Assembly: GCA_002842515.1 (NCBI GenBank)
Contig: PHDC01000001.1
Coordinates: forward strand, 1,302,001-1,366,000
Length of the DNA stretch: 64,000 nt
From: Bacteroidetes bacterium HGW-Bacteroidetes-5
GTDB lineage: Bacteria; Bacteroidota; Bacteroidia; Bacteroidales; UBA932
Direction of reading: 5' to 3'
Shown piece by piece: positions 35,699-44,557 of this stretch. The first letter of the stretch is position 1. Every line of letters begins with the position of its first letter. The notes under the pieces were generated by a model. It made no database searches and had not been told where the DNA came from. It saw only the letters and a list, made by a program, of their open reading frames with translations. The position numbers were made by a program, and so were the translations under genes.

Positions 35699-35772
35699 TA
35701 GCGCGACCCAGGATTGAACTGGGGACCTCATGATTATGAATCATGCGCTCTAACCATCTGAGCTATCGCGCC
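35699..35772 (-). tRNA. tRNA with CAT anticodon (Met, or Ile2)
   Basis: The minus strand folds as a full cloverleaf: acceptor GGCGCGA/TCGCGCT with a first G-U pair, D arm GCTC...GAGC, anticodon stem CATGA/TCATG with loop TTCATAA, T arm CCCAG TTCAATC CTGGG. The discriminator is A and CCA is not encoded. The anticodon CAT fits elongator Met; Ile2 (lysidine-modified) cannot be excluded. It marks the right border of the accessory region. Confidence 0.9.
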
Positions 35773-35859
35773 GGAATTGGAGTGCAAAAGTAATAGCAAA
35801 TAGATTGTCAAAATTGTTTATTTTTGGGGAGTGGGGGGATACAATTAATAACTTTAGAT

Positions 35860-36483
35860 ATGAGGGTATATTTTTTTATTGCTTTGGTGGCTACGTTGTG
35901 GTTGCCGGGTCGGATGGCGGGTCAGGACGATTTTGAGACTGAGGTGAGGTGGGCGGTTAGGTGGCAGATGCAAAATTATCCTAAGTCCCGGTTAACAGAT
36001 CTTTACAAGAATTTCTTCCAGGATAAGTTTGGGCCGGGTCATCTGTTAAAGGATACCGCGGCGGCGGGTAGGTATTTGAGGGAGGAGCTTACTCAAGTGA
36101 GGGGTAAATCGCAGGTGCAGATGGCAGAGAAGACCGGTTGGGAGGGGCGTTTTTTGAGGGTAGATCTTTCGATTATCAAACTAAAGATGGTGAGTTATAG
36201 TGATTTTTTCGCTGCTTTTGTGAGTAGTATCTCAGATGCGCCGCAGCCGGATATTGAGAGCTGGAGGGATGAGTGGAAGGAGATTGAGAAGATTATCCAT
36301 ACGCTTTACCCGCGTCTGCTCTATTTTGAAGATGATTCAAAGGCTATAGACAAACTGCTCTCCAACGGGGAGTATGTGGTTCACCACAGCGAAACCTATA
36401 TAAAATATCATAACCCACACTACCGACTAATAGAGGCCTCAATTTTTGAGGAGTTAATGAGGGATGCAATAATTGGATATTAG
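35860..36483 (+). CDS. Conserved secreted protein of unknown function
   Basis: The ATG at 35860 begins a signal peptide ('MRVYFFIALVATLW', cleaved near AGQ), giving 207 aa. The sequence contains 'LTDLYKNFFQDKFGPGHLL' and 'HHSETYIKYHNPHYRLI', features of a conserved Bacteroidales protein I cannot assign to a function. It is probably periplasmic. The first core gene right of the tRNA. Confidence 0.7.
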   Translation: MRVYFFIALVATLWLPGRMAGQDDFETEVRWAVRWQMQNYPKSRLTDLYKNFFQDKFGPGHLLKDTAAAGRYLREELTQVRGKSQVQMAEKTGWEGRFLRVDLSIIKLKMVSYSDFFAAFVSSISDAPQPDIESWRDEWKEIEKIIHTLYPRLLYFEDDSKAIDKLLSNGEYVVHHSETYIKYHNPHYRLIEASIFEELMRDAIIGY

Positions 36484-36498
36484 TTGCTAATCAAGATT

Positions 36499-36978
36499 TT
36501 AGGCAAGCTTTTTTAATAACACAACTGCGTAAGCCTCAACTCCCTCTTCGCGGCCTACAAAACCCAGCTTTTCACTGGTGGTAGCTTTAACCGAGATAAA
36601 ATCCGGCGGGCAGTTAAGCACACTGGCAACAGTGGCTCTCATCTGCTCAATATGGGGTGCGATTTTTGGTCGCTCCAGAGTAATTGTGATATCTGCATTT
36701 ACAAGTGTATATCCTGCCCCGGTAATAAGGGCATAAACACGCCCGAGAAGAAGTTTACTATCTATCCCTTTGAACTCTGCAGATGTGTCCGGGAAGTGTT
36801 TTCCGATATCGCCCAGCGCAAGGGCACCAAGCAGGGCATCGCAGAGGGCGTGAAGAGGGGCATCGCCGTCCGAGTGGGCAATACAACCCTTAGTGTGTTC
36901 TATCTGCACACCGCATATCCAAAGGGGCAGTTTGTGTGCAAGTGCGTGCACGTCGTATCCGTTTCCTATCCTGTACAT
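36499..36978 (-). CDS. ispF: 2-C-methyl-D-erythritol 2,4-cyclodiphosphate synthase
   Basis: The 159-aa protein catalyses the fifth step of the MEP isoprenoid pathway, releasing CMP to form the cyclodiphosphate. It shows the Zn-binding 'GNGYDVHAL', 'AHSDGDAPLHALCDALLGA', 'DIGKHFPDT' and the C-terminal 'VKATTSEKLGFVGREEGVEA', all hallmarks of IspF. The length is standard. It is convergent with the upstream secreted-protein gene. Confidence 0.97.
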   Translation of the reverse strand: MYRIGNGYDVHALAHKLPLWICGVQIEHTKGCIAHSDGDAPLHALCDALLGALALGDIGKHFPDTSAEFKGIDSKLLLGRVYALITGAGYTLVNADITITLERPKIAPHIEQMRATVASVLNCPPDFISVKATTSEKLGFVGREEGVEAYAVVLLKKLA

Positions 36979-37068
36979 TTTGCGGTTCTGTTAAATTAAA
37001 CTAGTGCTCCTTATGCAAAGCTACAACAAAATTCCTATAATTATTGTTATCTTTGTCTTCATAAAACG

Positions 37069-37383
37069 ATGGTTATGGGTCTAAATTTTAGCTTTTTTAA
37101 AACACCCAAACACAGGGTATTCAACTATCAGCCCCTCTATTATGACGAGCGCAAAGAGGCTCTTCAGGATAGAATTGCCAAAGCCAGAGTGGAGGAGCAG
37201 GGCAAAGAGAGGGAGTATATTCCCGGGAAAAACATCAGAACCAATTTCCGTAAAGCCATTTATGAAAACCGAAAGCAGGCAGGCTCACCAATGGTAATGA
37301 GAATTATTGTACTGCTCTCATTATTAGGCCTTATGACAGCAGCCTATTATGTGGCTAAATCCATTGGCCTATTTTTTATTTAA
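37069..37383 (+). CDS. Small tail-anchored membrane protein
   Basis: The 104-aa protein has a basic N-terminal part ('FFKTPKHRVFNYQPLYYD', often seen at the start of conserved Bacteroidota proteins) and one C-terminal hydrophobic helix ('IIVLLSLLGLMTAAYYVA'). A second Met at 37075 may be the true start. It precedes mutL by 7 bp, so the two are co-transcribed. Function unknown. Confidence 0.75.
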   Translation: MVMGLNFSFFKTPKHRVFNYQPLYYDERKEALQDRIAKARVEEQGKEREYIPGKNIRTNFRKAIYENRKQAGSPMVMRIIVLLSLLGLMTAAYYVAKSIGLFFI

Positions 37384-37390
37384 CTTGTAG

Positions 37391-39226
37391 ATGATAAAGG
37401 TTCTACCCGGTCATATCTCCAATCTAATCGCAGCCGGAGAGGTGGTACAGAGGCCTGCCTCTGTGGTTAAGGAGCTTATGGAGAACTCCGTTGATGCGGG
37501 CGCCCAAAATATTTCGCTAATTATTAAAGACTCCGGAAGGACACTCATTCAGGTGATAGACGATGGGTGCGGCTTCTCGCAGGAAGATGCCAAAATGGCC
37601 TTTCTTAGACACGCCACCTCTAAGATCTCCACAGCAGAAGATCTCAACTCAATACACACATTCGGTTTCCGCGGAGAGGCCCTGGCCTCTGTATGCTCAG
37701 TTGCCGAGGTTACTCTTCGTACAAAACGGGCAGATGACCAGACAGGTTATGAAATTAAATACGCCGAGTCAAAACTCGTATCCGAGAATCAAACCTCCAC
37801 ACCTACCGGCTCAAACTTCGTGGTGCGGAACCTTTTCTACAATGTTCCCGCAAGGAGAAAATTTCTTAAGTCAGATGCCACAGAGTTTCGCCAGATAGTC
37901 TCTGAATTTTCCAGAGTGGCAATCACCCGTCCCAACATCTCGTTTCGGCTCACCCATAACAATGCAGATATCTTTCAGCTCAACCCTGCGACACTCAAAA
38001 AAAGAATCCAGGATGTAGCCGGCCGCGATATGGGGCGAGAGCTGGTAGAGATCTCGGTAGATACATCTCTCATAAAGATAAGTGGTTACATAGGTCGTCC
38101 GGAGGATGCGCGAAAGACTCCCGGAAACCAGTACCTCTTTGTAAACAACAGGTATTTCCGCAGCCCATATTTCCAGAAAGCAATTGTGAAGGGTTACGAA
38201 GGGCTCATTGCAGGTGACCTTCTCCCCTCTTTTTTTATATTTTTCGAGTGCGACCCGCACAAAATTGATGTAAACATCCACCCTTCAAAGACAGAGATTA
38301 AGTTCGAAGACGATTTTGCAATCTTTGATATCCTACACTCTGCCACAAGGGAGTCTTTGGGCAAGAACTCCTTTATGCCGAGCATAGATTTCGATATGGA
38401 TGGTGCCCCCGATATCCCCAAAATCAAAAAAGGCTTTTACACCCCTCCTCCAAAAGTAGATTATGACCCGCTCTTCAACCCGTTCCGCACGGGTGCAGAT
38501 GGGTTCCGTACAGGTGCAGATGGGTTTCCCGGCGGCGGCCAGGAGTCTGATGAAAACGGCGTTGCCGCGTTTGACCGCCGGTTTCACAGCGGCTATGGAT
38601 CAACTCCTGCCGACTACTCAGATCCATTTAATCCGGATCCCCTCTTCTCAGATTCAGCCATCACTCAAAAACCTGTTCTTCAGGTGGGGGGCAAATATCT
38701 GCTTACCACCATTAAATCCGGTGTAATACTTATAGATATAAAACGAGCGAGAGAACGAATCCTTTACGAAAGATACCTGGAGGCACTCACAGAGGGAAGA
38801 AACCTCCCGCTGCAGTCTCTCTTTCCGGTCACAATTGAGGCCGACATTAAAACTGTGTCAATATTGCAGGAGAACATCTCAAACTTGAGATTTATGGGTT
38901 TCGATATCTCAATTGAAGAGAACTCCCTAACAGTAAATGCACTACCTAACGGGTTCAACGATAATTCAGACTCTCTTAGTGCCATAATTGACAGTCTGGT
39001 AAGCGATTTAAGCGAAGATGGCAGGGATTTTGGGAAGAAGTCAAAAGAGAGGCTGGCAGGGCAACTGGCAAAATCGGGATCATCCGGAAAGTATGAGCCG
39101 CTAAACAACCTGGAGGCACAAACGTTAATTGATACACTCTTTGCCTGCAGGGAGCCCAACTACACACCCTCCGGCAACAGATGTCTGGCAATTATGTCGC
39201 TTGAAGATATTGAGAAATTTATTTAA
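37391..39226 (+). CDS. mutL: DNA mismatch repair protein MutL
   Basis: The 611-aa protein has the GHKL ATPase at the N-terminus ('LIAAGEVVQRPASVVKELMENSVDAGA', split here as 'AAGEVVQRPASVVKEL', 'DDGCGFS', 'TFGFRGEALASVCSVAEV') and 'NVPARRKFLKS'. The C-terminal dimerisation domain lacks a clear DQHA(X)2E(X)4E metal site ('LIDIKRARERILYERYLEA'). This would make it endonuclease-deficient, which is noted for some Bacteroidota. The linker has a tandem repeat 'RTGADGF' x2 (38488-38530). It acts with MutS in mismatch repair. Confidence 0.95.
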   Translation: MIKVLPGHISNLIAAGEVVQRPASVVKELMENSVDAGAQNISLIIKDSGRTLIQVIDDGCGFSQEDAKMAFLRHATSKISTAEDLNSIHTFGFRGEALASVCSVAEVTLRTKRADDQTGYEIKYAESKLVSENQTSTPTGSNFVVRNLFYNVPARRKFLKSDATEFRQIVSEFSRVAITRPNISFRLTHNNADIFQLNPATLKKRIQDVAGRDMGRELVEISVDTSLIKISGYIGRPEDARKTPGNQYLFVNNRYFRSPYFQKAIVKGYEGLIAGDLLPSFFIFFECDPHKIDVNIHPSKTEIKFEDDFAIFDILHSATRESLGKNSFMPSIDFDMDGAPDIPKIKKGFYTPPPKVDYDPLFNPFRTGADGFRTGADGFPGGGQESDENGVAAFDRRFHSGYGSTPADYSDPFNPDPLFSDSAITQKPVLQVGGKYLLTTIKSGVILIDIKRARERILYERYLEALTEGRNLPLQSLFPVTIEADIKTVSILQENISNLRFMGFDISIEENSLTVNALPNGFNDNSDSLSAIIDSLVSDLSEDGRDFGKKSKERLAGQLAKSGSSGKYEPLNNLEAQTLIDTLFACREPNYTPSGNRCLAIMSLEDIEKFI

Positions 39227-39250
39227 CTATTAACACGAAAACAAAGAGTT

Positions 39251-39931
39251 ATGTATATAAACAGAGGTACAGGTTTTTGGAGCAGCATTCCTCCGGTGGT
39301 GAAGAACCTGGTTATTTTAAATGGGGTAATGCTACTCATCACATTCCTTACCGGAGATTTTATGTATGAGAAGTTTGCTCTATTCTATGTTGAGTCACCC
39401 CTTTTCAAACCATATCAGCTGGTGACGCATATGTTTATGCACGGAAACTTCATTCACCTCTTTTTCAATATGTACTCGCTGGTAATCTTTGGGATAGCTT
39501 TGGAGCACGTATGGGGGAGCAAGAAGTTTTTCATCTACTATATGATTACTGGGTTGGGGGCAGCTGCCTTGCACTCACTGGTTCTCTTTTTAGAGGTATC
39601 CTCACTAAACACAGCCTATGAGGCGGGTAACCTTATGGCATCCGAGGGTATAACCAACATAATGAGAACCCCAACGGTTGGTGCTTCAGGAGCGGTGTTC
39701 GGGGTTCTGCTTGCTTACGGGATGCTATTCCCGAACAATGTGCTGCAGCTAATCTTCCCTCCCATTGCCCTTAAGGCTAAATGGTTTGTGATGATATTCG
39801 GAGCCATAGAGCTATATCTGGGATTGTCAAACAAAGGAAGCAACATTGCCCACTTTGCCCACCTTGGCGGTATGCTTTTTGGCTATTTCCTCATAATATA
39901 CTGGAAGAAGAAGAACAGAATGTATTTTTAG
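39251..39931 (+). CDS. Rhomboid-family intramembrane serine protease
   Basis: The 226-aa protein has six or seven hydrophobic helices, 'THMFMHGNFIHLFFNMYSL' after the first loop, the catalytic Ser in 'VGASGAVFGVLLAYG' (GxSG) and the catalytic His in 'HFAHLGGMLFGYF'. The Ser-His dyad is therefore complete. It is an inner-membrane protease. It begins 24 bp after mutL and is followed by the next gene after 1 bp. Confidence 0.93.
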   Translation: MYINRGTGFWSSIPPVVKNLVILNGVMLLITFLTGDFMYEKFALFYVESPLFKPYQLVTHMFMHGNFIHLFFNMYSLVIFGIALEHVWGSKKFFIYYMITGLGAAALHSLVLFLEVSSLNTAYEAGNLMASEGITNIMRTPTVGASGAVFGVLLAYGMLFPNNVLQLIFPPIALKAKWFVMIFGAIELYLGLSNKGSNIAHFAHLGGMLFGYFLIIYWKKKNRMYF

Positions 39932-39932
39932 A

Positions 39933-41009
39933 ATGGGTAAAAAGAAAAAGAGACTGCCTTGGCCAGTTGTGGTCTTTCTCCGCCTCATAATTGTGTCGGC
40001 GGCTGTTGCTCTGCTTTTTTCTTATCTATCTGCATATATAAGCCCCTCAATATCTTCCATCCCTCTCTTTTTCGGTCTCTACTTTATTCCGCTGGTACTG
40101 CTCAATCTGTTCATTCTCTTTGTCGGTGTTATCCGCAAAGCCGGAGTCGTATGGGTCACCTTTATCGTTCTCCTACCCTCTATTCTCTTTGCTGAGTTGT
40201 TTATCCGATGGGGTGAGATTAAAAAGGGAGATCCAGGTATTGCGTTAAAGGTGTGCACATATAATGTGGGGCTATTCTCTCAGGGTAGAGACAAGAGCTA
40301 CGAAAACACCATAAGGGAGATCAATAATTTTTTAAAAGAGGAGAATCTTGCAGTAGTTTGCCTGCAGGAGTTCTACTCCAAAGACAGTGCTGCAGTAATG
40401 GAGCTCTTCCCTCAATACCCATATCGCTATTATCATATGTTCAAATCTAGAAAGGGGCCAAGTTTCGGGAATGTAACTCTTAGCAAGTTTCCAATTGTGA
40501 ACTCCGGGACTCTTACATTCAAGGGGAGTACCAACTTGTGTATATTCACCGATATTGAGCACTTTGGCAAGACAATTCGTTTCTATAATACACATCTGGA
40601 GTCTCACAGCATCTCCTTTACCTCTATAATGAAGAGGATGAGGGAGAGCGAAAAGGTTACGGAGGAGATCTACGAAGTACACGATAAACTGGCGGGTACT
40701 TTCCGTAAAAGGGCACTTCAGGTGGACTCTATACTAAAACACGCCGCAGCCACCGAACTACCATCAATTATCTGCGGAGATCTTAATGACACCCCAATGT
40801 CATATACCTATACAAGCTTAACATCCGAAAGAAAAGACAGCTTCCGGCAGTCCGGCAAAGGATTTAGTGCAACCTACTCTTTCCTTTGGCCTCTGCTTAG
40901 AATCGACTACATTCTCTATCCCTCCCCAATCTGGAGTAATATTCATACAACTCCAAGGGTAGAGTTCTCAGACCACTTCCCGGTTATTTCAGAGCTTATT
41001 ATCCCTTAA
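39933..41009 (+). CDS. Endonuclease/exonuclease/phosphatase-family membrane protein
   Basis: The 358-aa protein has two to three N-terminal hydrophobic helices followed by an EEP-fold domain: 'KVCTYNVGLFSQ', 'VVCLQEFYSKD', 'FYNTHLESHS', 'ICGDLNDTPMSYTY', 'RIDYILYP' and 'SDHFPVISEL'. The catalytic Glu, Asp/Asn and C-terminal Asp-His are all visible. The substrate may be a phospho-lipid or nucleic acid. It forms a tight run with the rhomboid and glycosyltransferase genes. Confidence 0.9.
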   Translation: MGKKKKRLPWPVVVFLRLIIVSAAVALLFSYLSAYISPSISSIPLFFGLYFIPLVLLNLFILFVGVIRKAGVVWVTFIVLLPSILFAELFIRWGEIKKGDPGIALKVCTYNVGLFSQGRDKSYENTIREINNFLKEENLAVVCLQEFYSKDSAAVMELFPQYPYRYYHMFKSRKGPSFGNVTLSKFPIVNSGTLTFKGSTNLCIFTDIEHFGKTIRFYNTHLESHSISFTSIMKRMRESEKVTEEIYEVHDKLAGTFRKRALQVDSILKHAAATELPSIICGDLNDTPMSYTYTSLTSERKDSFRQSGKGFSATYSFLWPLLRIDYILYPSPIWSNIHTTPRVEFSDHFPVISELIIP

Positions 41010-41011
41010 CT

Positions 41012-42172
41012 ATGTACAGGATAGGATTTGATGCAAAGAGAGCATTTACCAACTTAAGCGGTCTTGGTAACTACAGCCGCCTTACAATCTCTTCTCTCTC
41101 AAGGATATTTAACTATAACGACTACTTTTTATACACCACCCGTTTTCGGGAGCACCCTCTGCTGGAGTTCTCTAACCGAAAGAACATTACTGTTCGTACC
41201 GCTTCGGGGTTAAAGGGTTACTTCTCGGCGCTTTGGCGCTCCTGCTTCATAAGCTCCATCGCAGAGAGCGACAAGCTGGATCTCTACCACGGCCTAAGCG
41301 GAGAGCTTCCGTTGTGCCCAATATCTGCACCAAAGGTGGTGACCATTCACGACCTCATCTTTTTGAGGTATCCCGGGTTCTACAAACCTCTCCAGCGTTG
41401 GATCTATCGTAAAAAGGCTGCCCACGCAATAAAGCACTCCAGTAAAGTTATTGCAATCAGCAAACAGACTGCAGATGATATTATCGCTTTCTTCGGAACA
41501 GATCCATCAAAAATCGAGATAATATACCAGGGTTGTGACCCGCAGTTTTACTCCCCGGCTTCACAACAGAAGATAGAGCAGGCTCGTGCGCTCTATAACC
41601 TGCCCAAGAGATTTATCGTTGCTGTGGGAACCGTTAAGGAGCGCAAGAATCTGGAAAATGTGGTGAGGGCTCTTCCCTCGCTTCCAAAAGATGTACAGCT
41701 GCTCTGTTTTGGCAAATGGACACCTTATGCCATAAAGGTTTGGGCAATTGCAGATAAACTGGGAGTCAAAGATAGGGTAAGGATGATTCACGATGCAGAT
41801 TTTACCCTTTTACCGGCGGTATACTCTTTGGCAGAGTGTCTGGTCTATGTCTCTCATTTCGAGGGATTCGGGATACCCGTTCTGGAGGGAATTACCTACG
41901 GAATACCTGTTGTCACCTCAAAAAGGGCATCTATGCCGGAGGCGGGTGGAGAGGCTCCTTTGTATGTAGACCCAAGCTCAGTAGAGGAGATAGCAGGCAG
42001 TATTGAGATGGTACTATCATCTCCAACCCTTCGCAAAAGTATGATTGAGAGGGGGTTCGAACATTCAAAAGAGTTTCGTAACGATAAGGTGGCCGAAAAA
42101 CTTTTCGCTCTGTATCAAAATATAATATCTAAACATAAAGAGAAAAATGGAACTAAAGAAAGCGGTAGATGA
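41012..42172 (+). CDS. Glycosyltransferase, GT4 family
   Basis: The 386-aa GT-B protein has 'LSGLGNYSRLTI' at the N-terminus, 'TIHDLIFLRYPGFY', 'AVGTVKERKNLENVVRAL' at the start of the nucleotide-binding half, and the EX7E-type 'HFEGFGIPVLEGITYGIPVV' followed by 'SMPEAGGEAPLYVDP'. The donor and acceptor are unknown; envelope polysaccharide synthesis is likely. It overlaps the next gene by 26 bp. Confidence 0.92.
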   Translation: MYRIGFDAKRAFTNLSGLGNYSRLTISSLSRIFNYNDYFLYTTRFREHPLLEFSNRKNITVRTASGLKGYFSALWRSCFISSIAESDKLDLYHGLSGELPLCPISAPKVVTIHDLIFLRYPGFYKPLQRWIYRKKAAHAIKHSSKVIAISKQTADDIIAFFGTDPSKIEIIYQGCDPQFYSPASQQKIEQARALYNLPKRFIVAVGTVKERKNLENVVRALPSLPKDVQLLCFGKWTPYAIKVWAIADKLGVKDRVRMIHDADFTLLPAVYSLAECLVYVSHFEGFGIPVLEGITYGIPVVTSKRASMPEAGGEAPLYVDPSSVEEIAGSIEMVLSSPTLRKSMIERGFEHSKEFRNDKVAEKLFALYQNIISKHKEKNGTKESGR

Positions 42173-42716
42173 AGCGGTAAAGGTTCTCCGTAGCGGGGGT
42201 GTAATACTATATCCCACCGATACTGTTTGGGGTTTAGGTTGTGATGCCTCCAACCCTGCAGCGGTAGAGAGAGTCTGCAAAATTAAAAAACGTGAAAAGT
42301 GCAGCGGGCTAATAGTGATTGCTGCAGATTTTAATATGGTGTGCAGGCACGTAAAACAGGTGCCGGAAATTGCTGAGGAGGTTGCAGAGATGAGTGACAA
42401 ACCTCTCACAATTATCTATCCGGGGGCGTTTAACCTTGCAGCCAATGTTATTGCCAAAGATGGCTCAGTGGGAATCCGTATTGTAGATCACCCATTCTGC
42501 AACCTCCTGCTGGCAAAATTCGGTAAACCCATTGTGGCAACATCTGCAAACATCTCGGGAGAGAAGAGCCCGTCCCATTATGAGTATATAGATGACTCAA
42601 TTATTGCCGGTGCAGATTGGGTTGCAGATCCTTTCCACGAAGAGGGCTCTACCGGAAAACCATCTTCAATCCTCTACATTGGAGAGGGCGGAGTTGTAAA
42701 GATAATCCGCGACTAA
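42147..42716 (+). CDS. L-threonylcarbamoyladenylate synthase (Sua5/YciO/TsaC family)
   Basis: The 189-aa protein makes the threonylcarbamoyl-AMP used for t6A37 on tRNA. It has 'VLRSGGVILYPTDTVWGLGCDA', 'KIKKREKCSGLIV', 'VGIRIVDHPF' and 'IVATSANISGEKSP', typical of the YrdC domain. There is no C-terminal Sua5 domain. The partner ATPase gene tsaE is also in the window (54033). Confidence 0.93.
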   Translation: MELKKAVDEAVKVLRSGGVILYPTDTVWGLGCDASNPAAVERVCKIKKREKCSGLIVIAADFNMVCRHVKQVPEIAEEVAEMSDKPLTIIYPGAFNLAANVIAKDGSVGIRIVDHPFCNLLLAKFGKPIVATSANISGEKSPSHYEYIDDSIIAGADWVADPFHEEGSTGKPSSILYIGEGGVVKIIRD

Positions 42717-42728
42717 CAAAATATAAAA

Positions 42729-43691
42729 ATGATACACTATCTTCTTCTCTTGGTTGGATTTGTAATCCTTATTGCCGGTGCAGATTATCTGGTAAAGGGG
42801 GCATCATCCATTGCAAAAAAACTCAATATCTCGGACCTGATTATCGGGCTCACCGTGGTCTCCATAGGAACATCTGCCCCGGAGCTCTCGGTCAACATTA
42901 TGGCAAGCCTGGAGGGCTCAGCGGGAATGGCTATCGGGAATGTGGTAGGGAGTAATATTTTTAACTTCCTGGCAATAATTGGGATAGCAGCACTAATCCG
43001 CCCAATAAATCTTAAGAGTTCACTCATAAAGATTGAGATCCCCTATGCAATCCTGGCATCAGCCGCTCTTATTTTTGTTACTGCAGATGTTCTGCTCGAC
43101 GGTAAAGAGGGGGTTATCAACAGGAGCGACGGGCTCATTCTGCTTCTCTTCTTCTCCATATTTCTATACTATGTCTTTCTCTCTGCAAAAAAGGGGGAGA
43201 TCAAAGAGAAGGATGCTACCGAGCACCTAACAAAAACATACTCTGTTTGGATTTCTGTGATTATGATTGCGGGTGGTTTGGCTGCCCTAATCTTCGGAGG
43301 AGATATAATTGTAGACCACGCTACCATACTTGCCCGGCAGTGGGGTTTCAGCGATAACCTCATCGGACTCACAATTCTCGCGGTGGGCACATCTCTGCCC
43401 GAACTCGCCACCAGCGTAGTTGCTGCACTAAGGGGCAACAGCGATATCGCTATCGGAAATGTTGTAGGTTCAAATATCTTCAACATCTTCTTTATCCTTG
43501 GTGTAAGCTCTATAATCTTCCCATTGCCGGTTGCTCCCGAGAGTATTGCAGACGGGCTTGTGGCCGCTGCAGCAACCGCCCTGGTACTCTTCTTCGCACA
43601 CCGTGGAAGAGGTCAGCGCATAGACAAGCTGGAAGGGCTGATTCTCATCGCCTCATACTTCTTCTACACAATCTATATAATTTTGAGGTGA
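42729..43691 (+). CDS. Calcium/sodium antiporter, CaCA family
   Basis: The 320-aa protein has about ten helices in two inverted repeats, each with a conserved alpha-repeat: 'VSIGTSAPELSVNIMA' with 'GNVVGSNIFN' and 'AVGTSLPELATSVVAAL' with 'GNVVGSNIFN'. This YrbG-like layout indicates exchange of calcium for sodium or protons across the inner membrane. Confidence 0.94.
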   Translation: MIHYLLLLVGFVILIAGADYLVKGASSIAKKLNISDLIIGLTVVSIGTSAPELSVNIMASLEGSAGMAIGNVVGSNIFNFLAIIGIAALIRPINLKSSLIKIEIPYAILASAALIFVTADVLLDGKEGVINRSDGLILLLFFSIFLYYVFLSAKKGEIKEKDATEHLTKTYSVWISVIMIAGGLAALIFGGDIIVDHATILARQWGFSDNLIGLTILAVGTSLPELATSVVAALRGNSDIAIGNVVGSNIFNIFFILGVSSIIFPLPVAPESIADGLVAAAATALVLFFAHRGRGQRIDKLEGLILIASYFFYTIYIILR

Positions 43692-43746
43692 GAGAACCTT
43701 GCCAAGCATCGTGGGTTATAATTGGCTACCAGCTATTTAGCAAATT

Positions 43747-44505
43747 TTAATTAATGTGTCCCAAATAGACGGCGGAGACTGCAGTTAGGGCTGCGGTCTC
43801 TGTTCGCATACGGGACTCTCCCATATGGAAAGCCAGAAAACCGCTGTGGGTGGCCAGTTCAATTTCGCTAACGGAGAAGTCGCCCTCGGGCCCTATCATC
43901 ACTAGGATTTTTTGGGGGGCAAGAATTTGGGGGGGGTAATTGTCGCCCCGCTGCTTTTTTGATTGTTCAATAAGGGTGGTTATACTCTCACGATGGCTTT
44001 CCCGGCAGTGGCCGATAAGTTTTGTCCAACCCTCCCTCTGCTTATAATCCGTTATAAGTGCAGATGCCTTTGTCATTGGGTTGAGCACAGGAAGGCGCGT
44101 TTTGAGAGATTGTTTCATTGCAGATAGTATTAGTCTCTCTGCTCTCTCTTTTTTGAATACCCTCTTTTGGGAGTGCTCTCCCTCGAGCGGGGTTATCTCA
44201 TCTATCCCAAGCTCAACAGCCTTCTCTATAAACCACTCATACCTGTCCGGGTTCTTTGTGGGAGCAACAGCCATATGCAGATAGTAATCTCTCTTCTGGT
44301 ACTCCCTATCGCAGCTGATTATCTGCAGACGGGTCTCTTTACCCTGAGTTGATATAATCTCTGCAAGGTATAGACCCCCTGCGCCATCGGTGAAATTAAT
44401 CCTCTCACCGGTGTTGTGTCGCATAACTTTGGTGCAGTGCAGCGACTCTCCGGCGTCCAGAGTGGCCCTGTCGCCCTCGATGTTGTTTGTGAAAAAGAGT
44501 TCCAT
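43747..44505 (-). CDS. rsmE: 16S rRNA (uracil(1498)-N(3))-methyltransferase
   Basis: The 252-aa SPOUT methyltransferase has an N-terminal PUA-like part ('HCTKVMRHNTGERINFTDG') and the knot motifs 'KNPDRYEWFIEKAVELGID', 'LVMIGPEGDFS'-like 'ILVMIGPEGDFSVSEIE' and 'RMRTETAALTAV'. It methylates U1498 in the 3' end of 16S rRNA. It is convergent with the antiporter gene. Confidence 0.95.
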   Translation of the reverse strand: MELFFTNNIEGDRATLDAGESLHCTKVMRHNTGERINFTDGAGGLYLAEIISTQGKETRLQIISCDREYQKRDYYLHMAVAPTKNPDRYEWFIEKAVELGIDEITPLEGEHSQKRVFKKERAERLILSAMKQSLKTRLPVLNPMTKASALITDYKQREGWTKLIGHCRESHRESITTLIEQSKKQRGDNYPPQILAPQKILVMIGPEGDFSVSEIELATHSGFLAFHMGESRMRTETAALTAVSAVYLGHIN

Positions 44506-44532
44506 AATAAGTGCAAATATATTTAAAAAGGT

Positions 44533-44540
44533 TATTTTTG
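44533..44540 (+). promoter_or_regulatory. Possible -7 box of DUF5009 gene
   Basis: TATTTTTG fits TAnnTTTG, the Bacteroidota -7 consensus, 17 bp before the ATG at 44558. No clear TTTG -33 box is seen. Confidence 0.35.
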
Positions 44541-44557
44541 TCTAAAATCAGAATAAA

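Noticed and set aside
35463..35744. Open frame antisense across the tRNA terminator and integrase remnant
   Set aside because: It runs through the tRNA gene region and terminator, and no family is recognisable; the true integrase frame and tRNA explain the sequence.
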